The notes beneath the pieces are model-generated. The model did not search any database. It was not told where the DNA came from and saw nothing but the letters and a program-made list of their open reading frames with translations. Of a DNA stretch of 64,000 nucleotides, positions 33,964-42,702 are shown one piece after another (within the stretch, counting starts at the first letter, position 1; every line of letters starts with the position of its first letter). The stretch comes from Parasulfuritortus sp037439465 (GTDB lineage Bacteria; Pseudomonadota; Gammaproteobacteria; Burkholderiales; Thiobacillaceae), in assembly GCA_037439465.1 (NCBI GenBank), contig JBBIVX010000004.1:1-64000 (forward strand), written 5' to 3'. The position numbers were made by a program, and so were the translations under genes.

Positions 33964-35046
33964 ATGTTATGCGCCAAACGTGGTATCCATTTTTCTTCAT
34001 TGATCGGGGTGGTCCTTCTGGGGTTGACAATCGCCAGTCCGGGTCCCGTTCATGCCGGTATTTTGGATGACCTTTTCTCCTCTTCTTCCTCCAAGCGTGA
34101 TGCCTACCACGTGTCCAAGAAAGATAGCATCGGGTATGAGGAAGCGGGTAAGTGGTGGGGGGAACGCCACCGTAAGCGTGGTGTGCAGCCGGGCAATGTT
34201 TCAGACATGCCTTTCATCGAATCCTTGATCGATCCATCAGAAGGGGGGCTCGATTTTTTCTGGATCCACGCCGACCTCAAGGAAGCATTCAAGAAGGGTT
34301 ATCGGCTCGGCTACCAGGAGCGTACTGCTGACCTGGTGCTAGGGCCTTACCTTACGGAAGCCGCCGCCAAAATCGGTGGGGACAGTGCCGGCAACTTCGT
34401 CAGAGTGGTGGAAACTTTCGAAAAAAGCTGGGCCGAAGGACTCAGCCGCGCGATCAACGTATTCGTGACCCTCATCTCGGAGGGCTCACAAGCAGACCGG
34501 GAGCGGTTCATCGAAAATTTCCGGAAGGTCTATGACGAGAAGTACCAGAGGACGCAGGCCGAGCTGAAAACCGGGGGCTTCGTCACCCAGACATCGGAGG
34601 GCGGTACCACTTTGTTTCTGGATGCCAGGAAGACAGTGGCGGTGCTCAATATCCCTTCCACCGGTGTTCTGAAGGCCGAAATCTACCGCCAGACCTTCAA
34701 GGTGATGGGCGATGAGTGGGGCAAGCGCTTCAGTCACAACCTCATCAAGCGCGAGGAACTCATTGACTTGCTCAGACGAAGCAGGACGGCCCTGCAGGAA
34801 ATCGGGCCGCTGGGCGGCAGTCTGGCGATTGTGCGCGAGTCCTTCGAAGCCAGTTACGGAACGGATGCCGTAAACGTGTTCCGCAGCCTGGGCAAGGAGG
34901 CGGGCTATGACGAGGCGACACTGATGGCGGCCGTGCCGGGTCAGATGGTGATGACTCCGGGCCAGCCGGCAATGGTGCGCGAGGCCGAGCCCGTGCCGGT
35001 CTATGCGCCCAATGCCAGAACAAGCCCGACCCGCAAGCGCAGATAA
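33964..35046 (+). CDS. Secreted protein of unknown function downstream of the gsp operon
   Basis: I do not recognise this 360-residue protein. A signal peptide is clear (SLIGVVLLGLTIASPGPVHA, cut near residue 31), followed by a Ser-rich stretch, GILDDLFSSSSSKRDAYH. The mature part is mostly helical and charged (KEAFKKGYRLGYQERTADLV, NFRKVYDEKYQRTQAELKT) and ends in a Pro-rich basic tail (PNARTSPTRKRR). There is no lipobox and no CTERM tail. A good ribosome-binding site (AAAGGGGAG) precedes ATG 33964. It may be a type II secretion cargo or accessory protein, inferred from position only. Confidence 0.72.
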   Translation: MLCAKRGIHFSSLIGVVLLGLTIASPGPVHAGILDDLFSSSSSKRDAYHVSKKDSIGYEEAGKWWGERHRKRGVQPGNVSDMPFIESLIDPSEGGLDFFWIHADLKEAFKKGYRLGYQERTADLVLGPYLTEAAAKIGGDSAGNFVRVVETFEKSWAEGLSRAINVFVTLISEGSQADRERFIENFRKVYDEKYQRTQAELKTGGFVTQTSEGGTTLFLDARKTVAVLNIPSTGVLKAEIYRQTFKVMGDEWGKRFSHNLIKREELIDLLRRSRTALQEIGPLGGSLAIVRESFEASYGTDAVNVFRSLGKEAGYDEATLMAAVPGQMVMTPGQPAMVREAEPVPVYAPNARTSPTRKRR

Positions 35047-35103
35047 GGGTGGGTAGATGCCCGATATTCGTGCGCTGGGGATATGACACGGGCAATCAGC
35101 CAC

Positions 35104-35132
35104 AAAAAAAGGGAGAGGTCGCCCCCTCCCTT
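35104..35132 (-). terminator. Rho-independent terminator of the sulfide dehydrogenase operon
   Basis: On the minus strand AAGGGAG and its complement CTCCCTT form a stem around a small loop and are followed by a run of seven T residues (plus-strand A run 35104-35110). It lies 26 bases after the fccB stop. It may also slow transcripts from the convergent secreted-protein gene. Confidence 0.8.
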
Positions 35133-35157
35133 CCCAACCTGAAAAACGTGTGACGGG

Positions 35158-36465
35158 TTACAGGCCCAAGGTGTCGGCCCAGACGTTTTCCGCCCAGGAC
35201 TGCATGTAGGACATTTCCAGTTCGCTTTCTTCCTTGGAAACGCCGCCCCCCTTTTGCGCCACCATCTTTTTGCCTTCGGGGTCGTAACGGAACACCGTGG
35301 CGACGTGGAAAGCTGTTTCCGGGGTGGAGCCGGAGTAGCAGGTGTTGGTCACTACCGGCGCCGGATCGGGTTCGCGGCCGTTGACCAGTTCCACGATTGC
35401 GGCGGCGCACATTTTGCCGGTGTTGTTGGCCACGGAGCCCGATTTCGGGAAGTTGGTGAGGGTAGAGTCGCCCAGTATGTGGACATTCTTCACATGCATG
35501 GACTCGAAGGTGCGGTAGTCGATGGCGCACCACGGGCCTTCCTTGCCGTCGAGGCCGAGACGCACCCCGGCCAGGCCGCAAACCGTGGCGGCCCGCATCG
35601 GCGGCACGACGTTGATGACGTCACCCTTGACGTCGTCGAACTCGGTGCCCACCTTCATCGCCTTGGCGTCTACGGAGCGCGGCATGTTGTTCGGCCGGTA
35701 GTCGATCATGCTGTGGTCGGTGCCGTAGCCATAGTGCTTTTTCCAGGCGGCGAGGAACAGGCCCTTCTTGGAGGCGATGTCGGGGTTGCCGTCGAGGACG
35801 ATGATCTTGGACTTGGGCTTGGCTTTCTTGAAGTAGGTGGCGATCATGCAGGCGCGTTCGTAGGGGCCGGGCGGGCAGCGATACGGGGCCATGGGCACGG
35901 ACATCACGAAGGTGCCGCCGTCGGGCATGGCTTCCAGTTGTTTGCGCAGGGTGGCGGTCTGGGGGCCGGCCTTCCAGGCGTGCATCACGGTCTTCTGCGC
36001 CTCGGCATCGTAGCCTTGCACCTTGTCGAACAAGAGTTCGATACCACCGGACAGCACCAGGCGGTCATAGGAGAAGGTCTTGCCGCCGGCGGTCTTTACC
36101 GTGCGGGCGCTGGTATCGATGGCGGTGACGGTGTCCTGCACGAAGTTGTCCACCACCTTCTTGATGCCTTCGTAGCCGAAGCTGATGTCTTCCATCGTGC
36201 GTAGGCCGGCCAGCACGGTGTTGGAGAACGGGCAGGAAACAAACTTGTCGTTGGGCTCAATGATGGTCAGTTCTATCTTGGGTTCCCACAGCTTGACGTA
36301 GCGGGCGAAGGTGGCGCCGCCGAAACCGGCGCCGACGACCACCACCTTGGGGCGGGACCCGCCCACGGCGGCAGTGTTGGAGGCGCAGCCGGCCAGGCTG
36401 CCCACGGCGCCTACGGCGGCGGCGCCGGCCGAGGCTTTGAGAAAGTCGCGACGATCAAAAGTCAT
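35158..36465 (-). CDS. fccB: Sulfide dehydrogenase (flavocytochrome c) flavoprotein subunit
   Basis: This 435-residue flavoprotein oxidises sulfide in the periplasm and passes electrons to the cytochrome subunit. It has a Tat signal (RRDFLKASAG), an FAD-binding VVVVGAGFGGATFARYVKLW, the second FAD segment and the C-terminal FCSD domain (TPETAFHVATVFRYDPEGKK). The two redox-active cysteines expected near the flavin are visible as C197 (PYRCPPGPYE) and C376 (NTCYSGS). The signal peptide also contains LAGC, a possible lipobox. It is 18 bases downstream of the cytochrome gene. Confidence 0.95.
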   Translation of the reverse strand: MTFDRRDFLKASAGAAAVGAVGSLAGCASNTAAVGGSRPKVVVVGAGFGGATFARYVKLWEPKIELTIIEPNDKFVSCPFSNTVLAGLRTMEDISFGYEGIKKVVDNFVQDTVTAIDTSARTVKTAGGKTFSYDRLVLSGGIELLFDKVQGYDAEAQKTVMHAWKAGPQTATLRKQLEAMPDGGTFVMSVPMAPYRCPPGPYERACMIATYFKKAKPKSKIIVLDGNPDIASKKGLFLAAWKKHYGYGTDHSMIDYRPNNMPRSVDAKAMKVGTEFDDVKGDVINVVPPMRAATVCGLAGVRLGLDGKEGPWCAIDYRTFESMHVKNVHILGDSTLTNFPKSGSVANNTGKMCAAAIVELVNGREPDPAPVVTNTCYSGSTPETAFHVATVFRYDPEGKKMVAQKGGGVSKEESELEMSYMQSWAENVWADTLGL

Positions 36466-36483
36466 TGTGTTGTCTCCTCGATC

Positions 36484-36801
36484 TTATTTGTGAGTGGAGA
36501 ACCAGGTGCCCAGGGCTTCGTACTCGGCGTCGGTATAGCCTTGTGCGTGCTTGGACATGACGGTGCTGGGGCGCTCGCCGGTCTTGAAGGCCTTCATCTG
36601 GGAGACGAAGTAGTCCTTGTCGATGCCGGCCAGGTCGGGGATGGCGCCGCGGCTCTTGCCTTCGGGGCCATGGCAGTAGGCGCAGTTGGCGGCCATGAAG
36701 CGGGCGCGGGTATCAACCTTGGTCGCGTCGGCCGCGCTGGCTGCACCGGCGGCGCTCAGCGTGCCCGCCATGAGCAGGGTCAATGCTAGGGTTTTAGTCA
36801 T
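36484..36801 (-). CDS. fccA: Sulfide dehydrogenase cytochrome c subunit (monoheme)
   Basis: This 105-residue protein has a signal peptide (ALTLLMAGTLSAAGAASA) and one heme c site, C40-AY-C43-H44, with a Met ligand probably in the VMSKHAQGY region near residue 82. It receives electrons from FccB and passes them to the respiratory chain. Chromatium FccA is diheme; this is the shorter single-heme type found in Chlorobium and other sulfur oxidisers. I chose ATG 36801, which has AAGGAGG at the right distance; the upstream frame is not family-like. Confidence 0.88.
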   Translation of the reverse strand: MTKTLALTLLMAGTLSAAGAASAADATKVDTRARFMAANCAYCHGPEGKSRGAIPDLAGIDKDYFVSQMKAFKTGERPSTVMSKHAQGYTDAEYEALGTWFSTHK

Positions 36802-36873
36802 GTAATCCTCCTTGCAAGTGGGTAACGGCAAAGCCGTCAATTGAGGCAGTCGCACTGGCCAATCACGGCGCAA

Positions 36874-36887
36874 TTGATCTGCGTCAA
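36874..36887. promoter_or_regulatory. FNR/CRP-type site upstream of the sulfide dehydrogenase operon
   Basis: TTGATCTGCGTCAA matches the FNR consensus TTGAT-N4-ATCAA in nine of ten fixed positions. It is centred about 79 bases before the fccA start codon. An oxygen- or redox-responsive FNR/DNR-family regulator could act here. The -10 and -35 elements are not obvious. Confidence 0.5.
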
Positions 36888-36954
36888 AGTCAATACTGGG
36901 TAAAAATTATTGGTGAGTCAACAAGCAAACTCTAATATTCATGCGCCTTTCGGC

Positions 36955-38058
36955 TTATTTTTCAGCGCCCAGGCTTTGTGCGCGGCATTGCCTTCCCGCC
37001 AGCATGGCCTGCTCCTGCTCGGCATCCCAGTTTTGCGGCAGCCATCCCTGTAACTGCGCCATGACCAGGTCGGCCAGGGCGTTGACCCAGGCCGGCCGCG
37101 CATTGAGGGCGGGAATGTAGTGGAACTCTCCGCCGCCAGCGCTGAGAAAGATGGCCTTGCCTTCCATGGCGATCTCTTCCAGGGTTTCCAGGCAGTCGCT
37201 GGCGAAACCGGGACAGATGACGTCGAGGCGCGCGGTCTTTTGCCGGCCGAGTTCCGCCAGGGTGGCTGCCGTGTAGGGTTTGAGCCACTCTGCCTTGCCA
37301 AAGCGCGACTGGAAGGTGATGCGGTATTGCTCGGGGGCAAGGTGGAGAGCCTCGGCCAAGAGGCGGCCCGTCTTCTGGCATTCGCAGTGGTAAGGGTCGC
37401 CCAGCTCCAGGGTCCGCCGGGGAACGCCGTGGAAACTCATGAGGAGTACATCGGCACGGCCATGCTCGGCCCAGTGGCTTTCGACGCTCTGCCGAAGCGC
37501 GGCGAGGTAGCCGGGGTCGTCGTGGTAATGGCGCACGCTGCGCAGCTCGGGTTGGTTGCGTGTCTTGAGCAATACCTGGTACACGGCGTCGAGGGCGGTG
37601 GCAGCGCTGCTGGCGGCGTATTGCGGATAGAGCGGCAGCACCAGCAGGCGGCTCACGCCCGCCACCTGCATACGCCGGAGCATGGCCGCGACGCTCGGCT
37701 CGCCATAGCGCATGGCGTATTCGACCGTGAGCGGGTAAGGGGTACGCCGCGCCAATTCCTCGCTGAGCCGTTCGCTCAGTGCTGCGGTATGCAGCATGAG
37801 CGGCGAGCCTCCGTCCTGCCAGATGGCGGCGTACTTCCTGGCCGACTTGTGCGGCCGCGTGTTGAGAATGACGCCATTTAGGATCGGCCACCAAAGGGCG
37901 CGCGGAATCTCCACCACGCGGCTGTCGGACAGAAACTCCTTGAGGTAGGGCCGCAGCGCCTGGCCGGTCGCTGCGGCGGGGGTGCCGAGGTTGATGAGTA
38001 GTACCCCGATGCGTTGGGGCCGGTCGTGCTGGAAGGGGGGCTCGGGAAGGAATGTCAT
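36955..38058 (-). CDS. hemH: Ferrochelatase
   Basis: This 367-residue enzyme inserts Fe2+ into protoporphyrin IX, the last step of heme synthesis. It has the N-terminal GVLLINLGTPAA, the metal/active-site LLMSFHGVPRRTLELGDPYH segment near residue 195, and CPGFASDCLETLEEI near 285. Heme supply fits the neighbouring cytochrome gene. It is 93 bases downstream of hrcA on the same strand. Confidence 0.96.
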   Translation of the reverse strand: MTFLPEPPFQHDRPQRIGVLLINLGTPAAATGQALRPYLKEFLSDSRVVEIPRALWWPILNGVILNTRPHKSARKYAAIWQDGGSPLMLHTAALSERLSEELARRTPYPLTVEYAMRYGEPSVAAMLRRMQVAGVSRLLVLPLYPQYAASSAATALDAVYQVLLKTRNQPELRSVRHYHDDPGYLAALRQSVESHWAEHGRADVLLMSFHGVPRRTLELGDPYHCECQKTGRLLAEALHLAPEQYRITFQSRFGKAEWLKPYTAATLAELGRQKTARLDVICPGFASDCLETLEEIAMEGKAIFLSAGGGEFHYIPALNARPAWVNALADLVMAQLQGWLPQNWDAEQEQAMLAGRQCRAQSLGAEK

Positions 38059-38151
38059 GGCAATAGATGAAGTGGCGGCTAAGCGCGCGTCAGGGACGCG
38101 CTGCGATCGCGCACGCGGGGCCCTGTGTCATGTGTCGCTCGGCGAAGGTTC

Positions 38152-39171
38152 TCAGTGGTAGGAAAGGGCATTCGACAGTAATCTTGCCGTAATGTCCACG
38201 ATCGGAATGATCCGCTCATAGGCCATGCGGGTGGGGCCGATCACGCCTAGGGCGCCGACTGTCTGACCGTCGAGTTCGTAGGGGGCGGTGATGACGCTGC
38301 ATTCGTCCAGGGGAGAGACGCCCGACTCGGCTCCGATATAGAGCTGGACACCGCTGGCCCGATGACCGATATCCAGGAGTTGCATCAGATCGGTCTTGTG
38401 CTCGAACAGATTGAATAGGGCACGCAGACGATTCATGTTGGTCGATAGGTCGGGGGTACGCAGCAGGTTGCCTTCGCCGGAGAGGACGTATTCGGCGCCG
38501 CTGTCACGCAGGGCCTCGCTGCCAGCCTGAACCGCTGCCTGCATGAGATCGCTGATGTCGGCTTGCAGGTCGCGCAGCTCATCGATCAGGCGGCTGCGCA
38601 CCGTTTCGAAGGAAAGGCCGCTGTAATGCCGATTGAAGAAATTGGCGGCGTTCGTGAGCTGGCTTTCGCTGTATGGCTTGCCGGTCAGTAGGATGCGGTT
38701 TTGTACTTCGCCGTCGGCCGAGACGATGATGAACAGGACGCGTTTGTCCGATAGCCGCAGGAATTCGATCTGACGGAAGGTCTGGTGGCGCCGCCGTGGA
38801 ATGACCACGACGCCGGCGAACTGGGTCAGGTCCGAGAGCAGGTGCGAGGCAGAGGCCACCAGGCGTTGCGGGTCGTCCGGCGCTAGTTTCGCCTCCATCT
38901 CGCTCAACTCCGGCCGCGGCAGTGGTTTGACGGTAAGCAGTGAATCGACGAACAACCGGTAGCCCTTGTTGGTGGGAATGCGCCCGGCCGAGGTGTGGGG
39001 GCTGGCGATGAAGCCGCCTTCCTCGAGGTCGGCCATGATGTTGCGGATCGAGGCCGGTGAGAGGTTGAGCCCGGTCTGTTTGGCCAGGGTGCGCGAACCC
39101 ACGGGCTGGCCATCCTCGATGTAGCACTCCACCAGGGTTTTCAGCAGGATACGGGCGCGGGCGTTGAGCAT
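38152..39171 (-). CDS. hrcA: Heat-inducible transcription repressor HrcA
   Basis: This 339-residue repressor binds CIRCE elements and controls groESL. It has an N-terminal winged helix (ARILLKTLVECYIEDGQPVG, SPASIRNIMADLEEGGFI, SAGRIPTNKGYRLFVD) and the HrcA C-terminal domain ending VGALGVIGPTRMAYERIIPI. I chose the ATG beginning MLNARARILL; an upstream in-frame start adds 38 residues unlike the family. No CIRCE repeat is visible before it. It is divergent from nadK with a 58-base gap. Confidence 0.95.
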   Translation of the reverse strand: MLNARARILLKTLVECYIEDGQPVGSRTLAKQTGLNLSPASIRNIMADLEEGGFIASPHTSAGRIPTNKGYRLFVDSLLTVKPLPRPELSEMEAKLAPDDPQRLVASASHLLSDLTQFAGVVVIPRRRHQTFRQIEFLRLSDKRVLFIIVSADGEVQNRILLTGKPYSESQLTNAANFFNRHYSGLSFETVRSRLIDELRDLQADISDLMQAAVQAGSEALRDSGAEYVLSGEGNLLRTPDLSTNMNRLRALFNLFEHKTDLMQLLDIGHRASGVQLYIGAESGVSPLDECSVITAPYELDGQTVGALGVIGPTRMAYERIIPIVDITARLLSNALSYH

Positions 39172-39229
39172 GCGGGGCAGTGGCGAATGGCTGTAATGGT
39201 AAATAAGACTCGTCGCTATAATCCGGGCT

Positions 39230-40102
39230 ATGGAACAGATTTTCAAGAAGATTGCCCTGGTCGGCAAACACAATAGCACCAGCATCAGCAGCTACATGCT
39301 GCGCTTGGCCAACTATCTGCGTGAGCGTGGCCATGATGTGGTGCTGACCACCCACACGGCTGAATTCTGCCATCTGACCGACTTGCCCTGCGCGCCGCTG
39401 GCCGAGATCGCCGAAGGCATCGATCTTGCCATCGTCATGGGGGGTGACGGCACCATGCTCAATATCGCGCGCGCCCTGGCGGACCACAAAGTGCCGCTGA
39501 TCGGCGTCAACCAGGGCCACCTCGGTTTCCTGGCGGACGTCTCGGTGGACACCATGTTCACCACCCTGGAGGAGATGCTGGCCGGCCGCTACCGGGAGGA
39601 AAACCGCATCATGCTCGATTGTTCCCTGGAGCGGGACGGCGGGCGGCAATTCCACACCTACGCCTTCAACGACGTGGTAGTGAGCAAGGGCGCCATGGGC
39701 AGGCTGATCGAATTCGAGGTCTATATCGACGACAAATTCGTCTACAGCCAACGGGCCGATGGCCTGGTGGTGGCCTCGCCCACCGGCTCCACCGCGTATG
39801 CCCTGTCGGCCGGGGGGCCTATACTGCATCCCACCCTGGAGGCGTTCGTGCTCGCCCCCATCTGCCCCCATACCCTGTCAGCGCGGCCCATCGCCGTCAA
39901 CAGCCGCTCAGAGATCGAAATCAACCTCATCCACGCCGACGATTGCCGCGTCCATTTCGACGGCCAGACGCACCAGGACATGCGGGTGGGCGACCGCGTC
40001 TCCATCCGGCGGGCCGGCAATGCGGTGCGGCTGCTGCAGCCGGCCGATCACAATTATTACGACACCCTCAGGCAGAAGCTGCATTGGGGCGAGAAGCTTT
40101 GA
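39230..40102 (+). CDS. nadK: NAD kinase
   Basis: This 290-residue enzyme phosphorylates NAD+ to NADP+. It has the GGDGT motif (IVMGGDGTMLNIARALADHK near residue 70), the NE/D-type loop, and VASPTGSTAYALSAGGPIL near residue 183. Its position next to hrcA, and often recN, is a conserved arrangement in proteobacteria. recN follows after 67 bases. Confidence 0.97.
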   Translation: MEQIFKKIALVGKHNSTSISSYMLRLANYLRERGHDVVLTTHTAEFCHLTDLPCAPLAEIAEGIDLAIVMGGDGTMLNIARALADHKVPLIGVNQGHLGFLADVSVDTMFTTLEEMLAGRYREENRIMLDCSLERDGGRQFHTYAFNDVVVSKGAMGRLIEFEVYIDDKFVYSQRADGLVVASPTGSTAYALSAGGPILHPTLEAFVLAPICPHTLSARPIAVNSRSEIEINLIHADDCRVHFDGQTHQDMRVGDRVSIRRAGNAVRLLQPADHNYYDTLRQKLHWGEKL

Positions 40103-40169
40103 AAATCGGTGGCGCGGCGAGGGCTGACAAAGTCACCGGGTTGGCGGTCGCTACGCGGTTCTGGTCGCC

Positions 40170-41831
40170 ATGTTGCTGACTTTAACCATCCTCGACTTCG
40201 TCCTGGTTGATCGCCTGGAGATAGAATTCGCGCCTGGTTTCTCGGTGCTCACGGGCGAGACCGGGGCCGGCAAGTCGATACTGCTCGATGCTTTGCAACT
40301 CGCCCTGGGCGAGCGGGCGGAGGCCGGCGTGGTGCGGCCGGGCCGTGCGCGCGCGGAAGTGGCCGCGACCTTCGCTCTCACCCCGCCCTTCGCCGCCTGG
40401 CTGGATGACCACGGCCTTGATGGCGACGACGGTCACTGCGTGCTGCGCCGGGTGCTCGACCTTGGCGGCCGCTCACGCGCCTACATCAATGGCCGTCCGG
40501 TCACCCTGGCGCAACTGCAGGAGGCCGGCGAGTTTCTCGTCGACATCCATGGCCAGCATGCCCATTACTCGCTGCTGCGGCCTGGTGTCCAGCGCCAGAT
40601 TCTCGACGAATACGCCGCCGCCACCGGCCTCGCCGGTGAGGTGGCCGACCGTTACCGTGACTGGCGGCAGGCCGAAAAGCGCTGCCGCGAGGCGGAGACC
40701 CGCGCCACCGAGGCGGCGGCGGAGCGCGAGCGGCTGCAATGGCGGCTGGACGAGCTCACCGCCCTCGATTTCCAGGTCGAGGAATGGATAGAACTACTGG
40801 ACCGCCACCGTCGCCTGGCTCATGCCGCCGAGTTGCTTGAGGGAGCGCGTCAAACCGTGGAGCTGCTGGAGGCCGAAGGGCAGGGCGGCATCGACCTGTT
40901 ACAGGCGGCGCACGCCCGCCTCGCCGAGCTGGTGGAGATCGACGACAGCCTGCGTTCGCCGCTGGAAATGCTCGATGAGGCGCTGGTGCAGAGCCGCGAG
41001 GCCGCGCATGAGCTGACCCGCTACGGCGAACGGCTGGAGCTCGACCCGCAGGCCCTCTCCCAGGCCGAGGCGCGCCTGGCCAAGGTCAACGACATCGCCC
41101 GCAAATACCGGGTACGTCCGGAGGCGTTGCCGGCCGAGCTGGAAGCGGCGCGCGCCGGGCTGGCGGAACTGGACCGTCTGGCCGATCTCGAGGCTTTGCG
41201 GCATCAGCTCGACGCGACCCGTACCGCTTACCTGGACCTGGCCACCGACCTTGGCCGGCGGCGGCAAGAGGCGGCGCTGCGCCTGGCCGCGGCGGTGACT
41301 CAGGCCATGCAGGGCCTGGCCATGCCGGGCGGCCGTTTCGAGGTGACGCTGACCCCGTGCGAGGCGGAGGCGGGTGGCCTGGAGAGTGTCGAATTCAGCG
41401 TCGCCCCCCATGCCGGCCAGGGGCTCAAACCCTTGGCCAAGACCGCCTCCGGCGGCGAGCTGTCACGCATCGGTCTGGCCCTGCAGACCATACTGTCGCA
41501 GGGTTCCGGCGCGCCCATACTGATCTTCGACGAGGTTGACGCCGGCATCGGCGGTGCCGTGGCGCAGATCGTCGGCCGCATGCTGGCCGACCTGAGCCGG
41601 CGCCATCAGGTGTTGTGCGTCACCCACCTGCCGCAGGTGGCCGCCGCTGCCACCTGGCACTTCCGGATCGGCAAGAGCCTGATCGACGGTCAGGCGGTGA
41701 GCCGGGTGGAGGCCCTGGACCGGGCCGGCCGGGTTGAGGAGATAGCACGCATGCTGGGTGGCGTGAAGATGACCGAGACGACGCGACGTCACGCCGAGGA
41801 GATGTTGACGGATGGGCTATCCGCCCGCTGA
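40170..41831 (+). CDS. recN: DNA repair protein RecN
   Basis: This 553-residue SMC-like ATPase acts in double-strand-break repair. It has the N-terminal Walker A GETGAGKSILLDALQL, a coiled-coil middle part (roughly residues 160-360), the signature TASGGELSRIGLALQ near residue 425, and Walker B ILIFDEVDAGIGG. Its length matches RecN. It starts after nadK and is convergent with fur, with 2 bases between stops. Confidence 0.96.
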   Translation: MLLTLTILDFVLVDRLEIEFAPGFSVLTGETGAGKSILLDALQLALGERAEAGVVRPGRARAEVAATFALTPPFAAWLDDHGLDGDDGHCVLRRVLDLGGRSRAYINGRPVTLAQLQEAGEFLVDIHGQHAHYSLLRPGVQRQILDEYAAATGLAGEVADRYRDWRQAEKRCREAETRATEAAAERERLQWRLDELTALDFQVEEWIELLDRHRRLAHAAELLEGARQTVELLEAEGQGGIDLLQAAHARLAELVEIDDSLRSPLEMLDEALVQSREAAHELTRYGERLELDPQALSQAEARLAKVNDIARKYRVRPEALPAELEAARAGLAELDRLADLEALRHQLDATRTAYLDLATDLGRRRQEAALRLAAAVTQAMQGLAMPGGRFEVTLTPCEAEAGGLESVEFSVAPHAGQGLKPLAKTASGGELSRIGLALQTILSQGSGAPILIFDEVDAGIGGAVAQIVGRMLADLSRRHQVLCVTHLPQVAAAATWHFRIGKSLIDGQAVSRVEALDRAGRVEEIARMLGGVKMTETTRRHAEEMLTDGLSAR

Positions 41832-41833
41832 TT

Positions 41834-42265
41834 TCAATTCTTGCCCTTGTGCGGGCAATCGTCCTTCAGGCAATCGACGTAAAGATACAGGCTGTGATCG
41901 TGGATCGCGAAACCACGCTCGGCGGCGATCGCCTTCTGCCGGCGCTCGATCTCGGCATCGTAGAACTCCTCGACGCGGCCGCACTGGATGCAGAGCAGGT
42001 GGTCGTGGTGCTCCCCCCGGTTGAGCTCATAGACCGATTTGTCGTCGTCGAAACGGTGGCGTACCAGTATGCCGGCCTGCTCGAATTGGGTCAGCACGCG
42101 GTAGACGGTGGCAAGGCCGACGTCTTCCTGATCGTTGAGCAGCAGGCGATAGATGTCTTCCGCCGACAGATGCGACTGCTGGCTATCCTCGAACAGCTTC
42201 AGTATCTTCATCCTCGGGCCGGTTGCCTTGAGGCCCATGCTCTTGAGTTGCTCGCCGTTGGTCAT
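41834..42265 (-). CDS. fur: Ferric uptake regulator
   Basis: This 143-residue repressor has an N-terminal winged helix (LKATGPRMKILKLFEDSQQ, SAEDIYRLLL, LATVYRVLTQFEQAG) and a metal-binding C-terminal domain with EHHDHLLCIQCGRVEEF and a second Cys pair, DCLKDDCPHKG. It represses iron-uptake genes when bound to Fe2+. It is divergent from bamE, with an 83-base gap that probably contains both promoters. Confidence 0.96.
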   Translation of the reverse strand: MTNGEQLKSMGLKATGPRMKILKLFEDSQQSHLSAEDIYRLLLNDQEDVGLATVYRVLTQFEQAGILVRHRFDDDKSVYELNRGEHHDHLLCIQCGRVEEFYDAEIERRQKAIAAERGFAIHDHSLYLYVDCLKDDCPHKGKN

Positions 42266-42348
42266 GCGCGGTCCGTCATGGTGTGACTGGGGAAGCCAGG
42301 CAGGCTATCATACCCCGCCTTGTCGTCGCCAAACATGCGATCGTCTCC

Positions 42349-42702
42349 ATGAAAAATTACCTTTTGCTCCCCTTTGCAGGCATCCTGCTGGTTGGCTGTG
42401 CCAATTGGAGCAGTCCGCTCGCCCGCCTCGATCCGCATCGCATCGAGGTGCAGCAGGGCAACGTGCTCACCCAGGAGGTGGTCGCCAAATTGAAGCCTGG
42501 CATGACGCCGTCGCAGGTGCGTTACCTGTTGGGCACACCCCTCATTGTCGATCCCTTCCACAGCGATCGCTGGGATTATGTCTACAGCCTGCGGCAGGGT
42601 GGCCGGCTGGTCGGGCAGCGCCACATCACGGCGCTGTTCGAGCATGACCGGCTCATGGCCATCAAGGGTGATGTAGTGCCCGCCGAGGAGAGCGCGCAAT
42701 GA
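42349..42702 (+). CDS. bamE: Outer membrane assembly lipoprotein BamE
   Basis: This 117-residue lipoprotein has a lipobox at the N-terminus (FAGILLVGC, lipidated Cys near residue 17). The mature SmpA/OmlA fold includes RIEVQQGNVLTQEVVAKLKP, GMTPSQVRYLLGTP and DRWDYVYSLRQGG. BamE is an accessory part of the BAM complex for outer-membrane protein insertion. The fur-bamE-dapB order is common in betaproteobacteria. Its stop overlaps dapB by 4 bases. Confidence 0.94.
   Translation: MKNYLLLPFAGILLVGCANWSSPLARLDPHRIEVQQGNVLTQEVVAKLKPGMTPSQVRYLLGTPLIVDPFHSDRWDYVYSLRQGGRLVGQRHITALFEHDRLMAIKGDVVPAEESAQ

Noticed and set aside
38080..38105. Hairpin (AGCGCG ... CGCGCT) between hrcA and hemH as a terminator
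   Set aside because: The stem is good but there is no T tract and the two genes are co-directional, so termination is not supported.
39172..39229. Search for a CIRCE operator between hrcA and nadK
   Set aside because: No TTAGCACTC-N9-GAGTGCTAA repeat or close variant is present in this gap.
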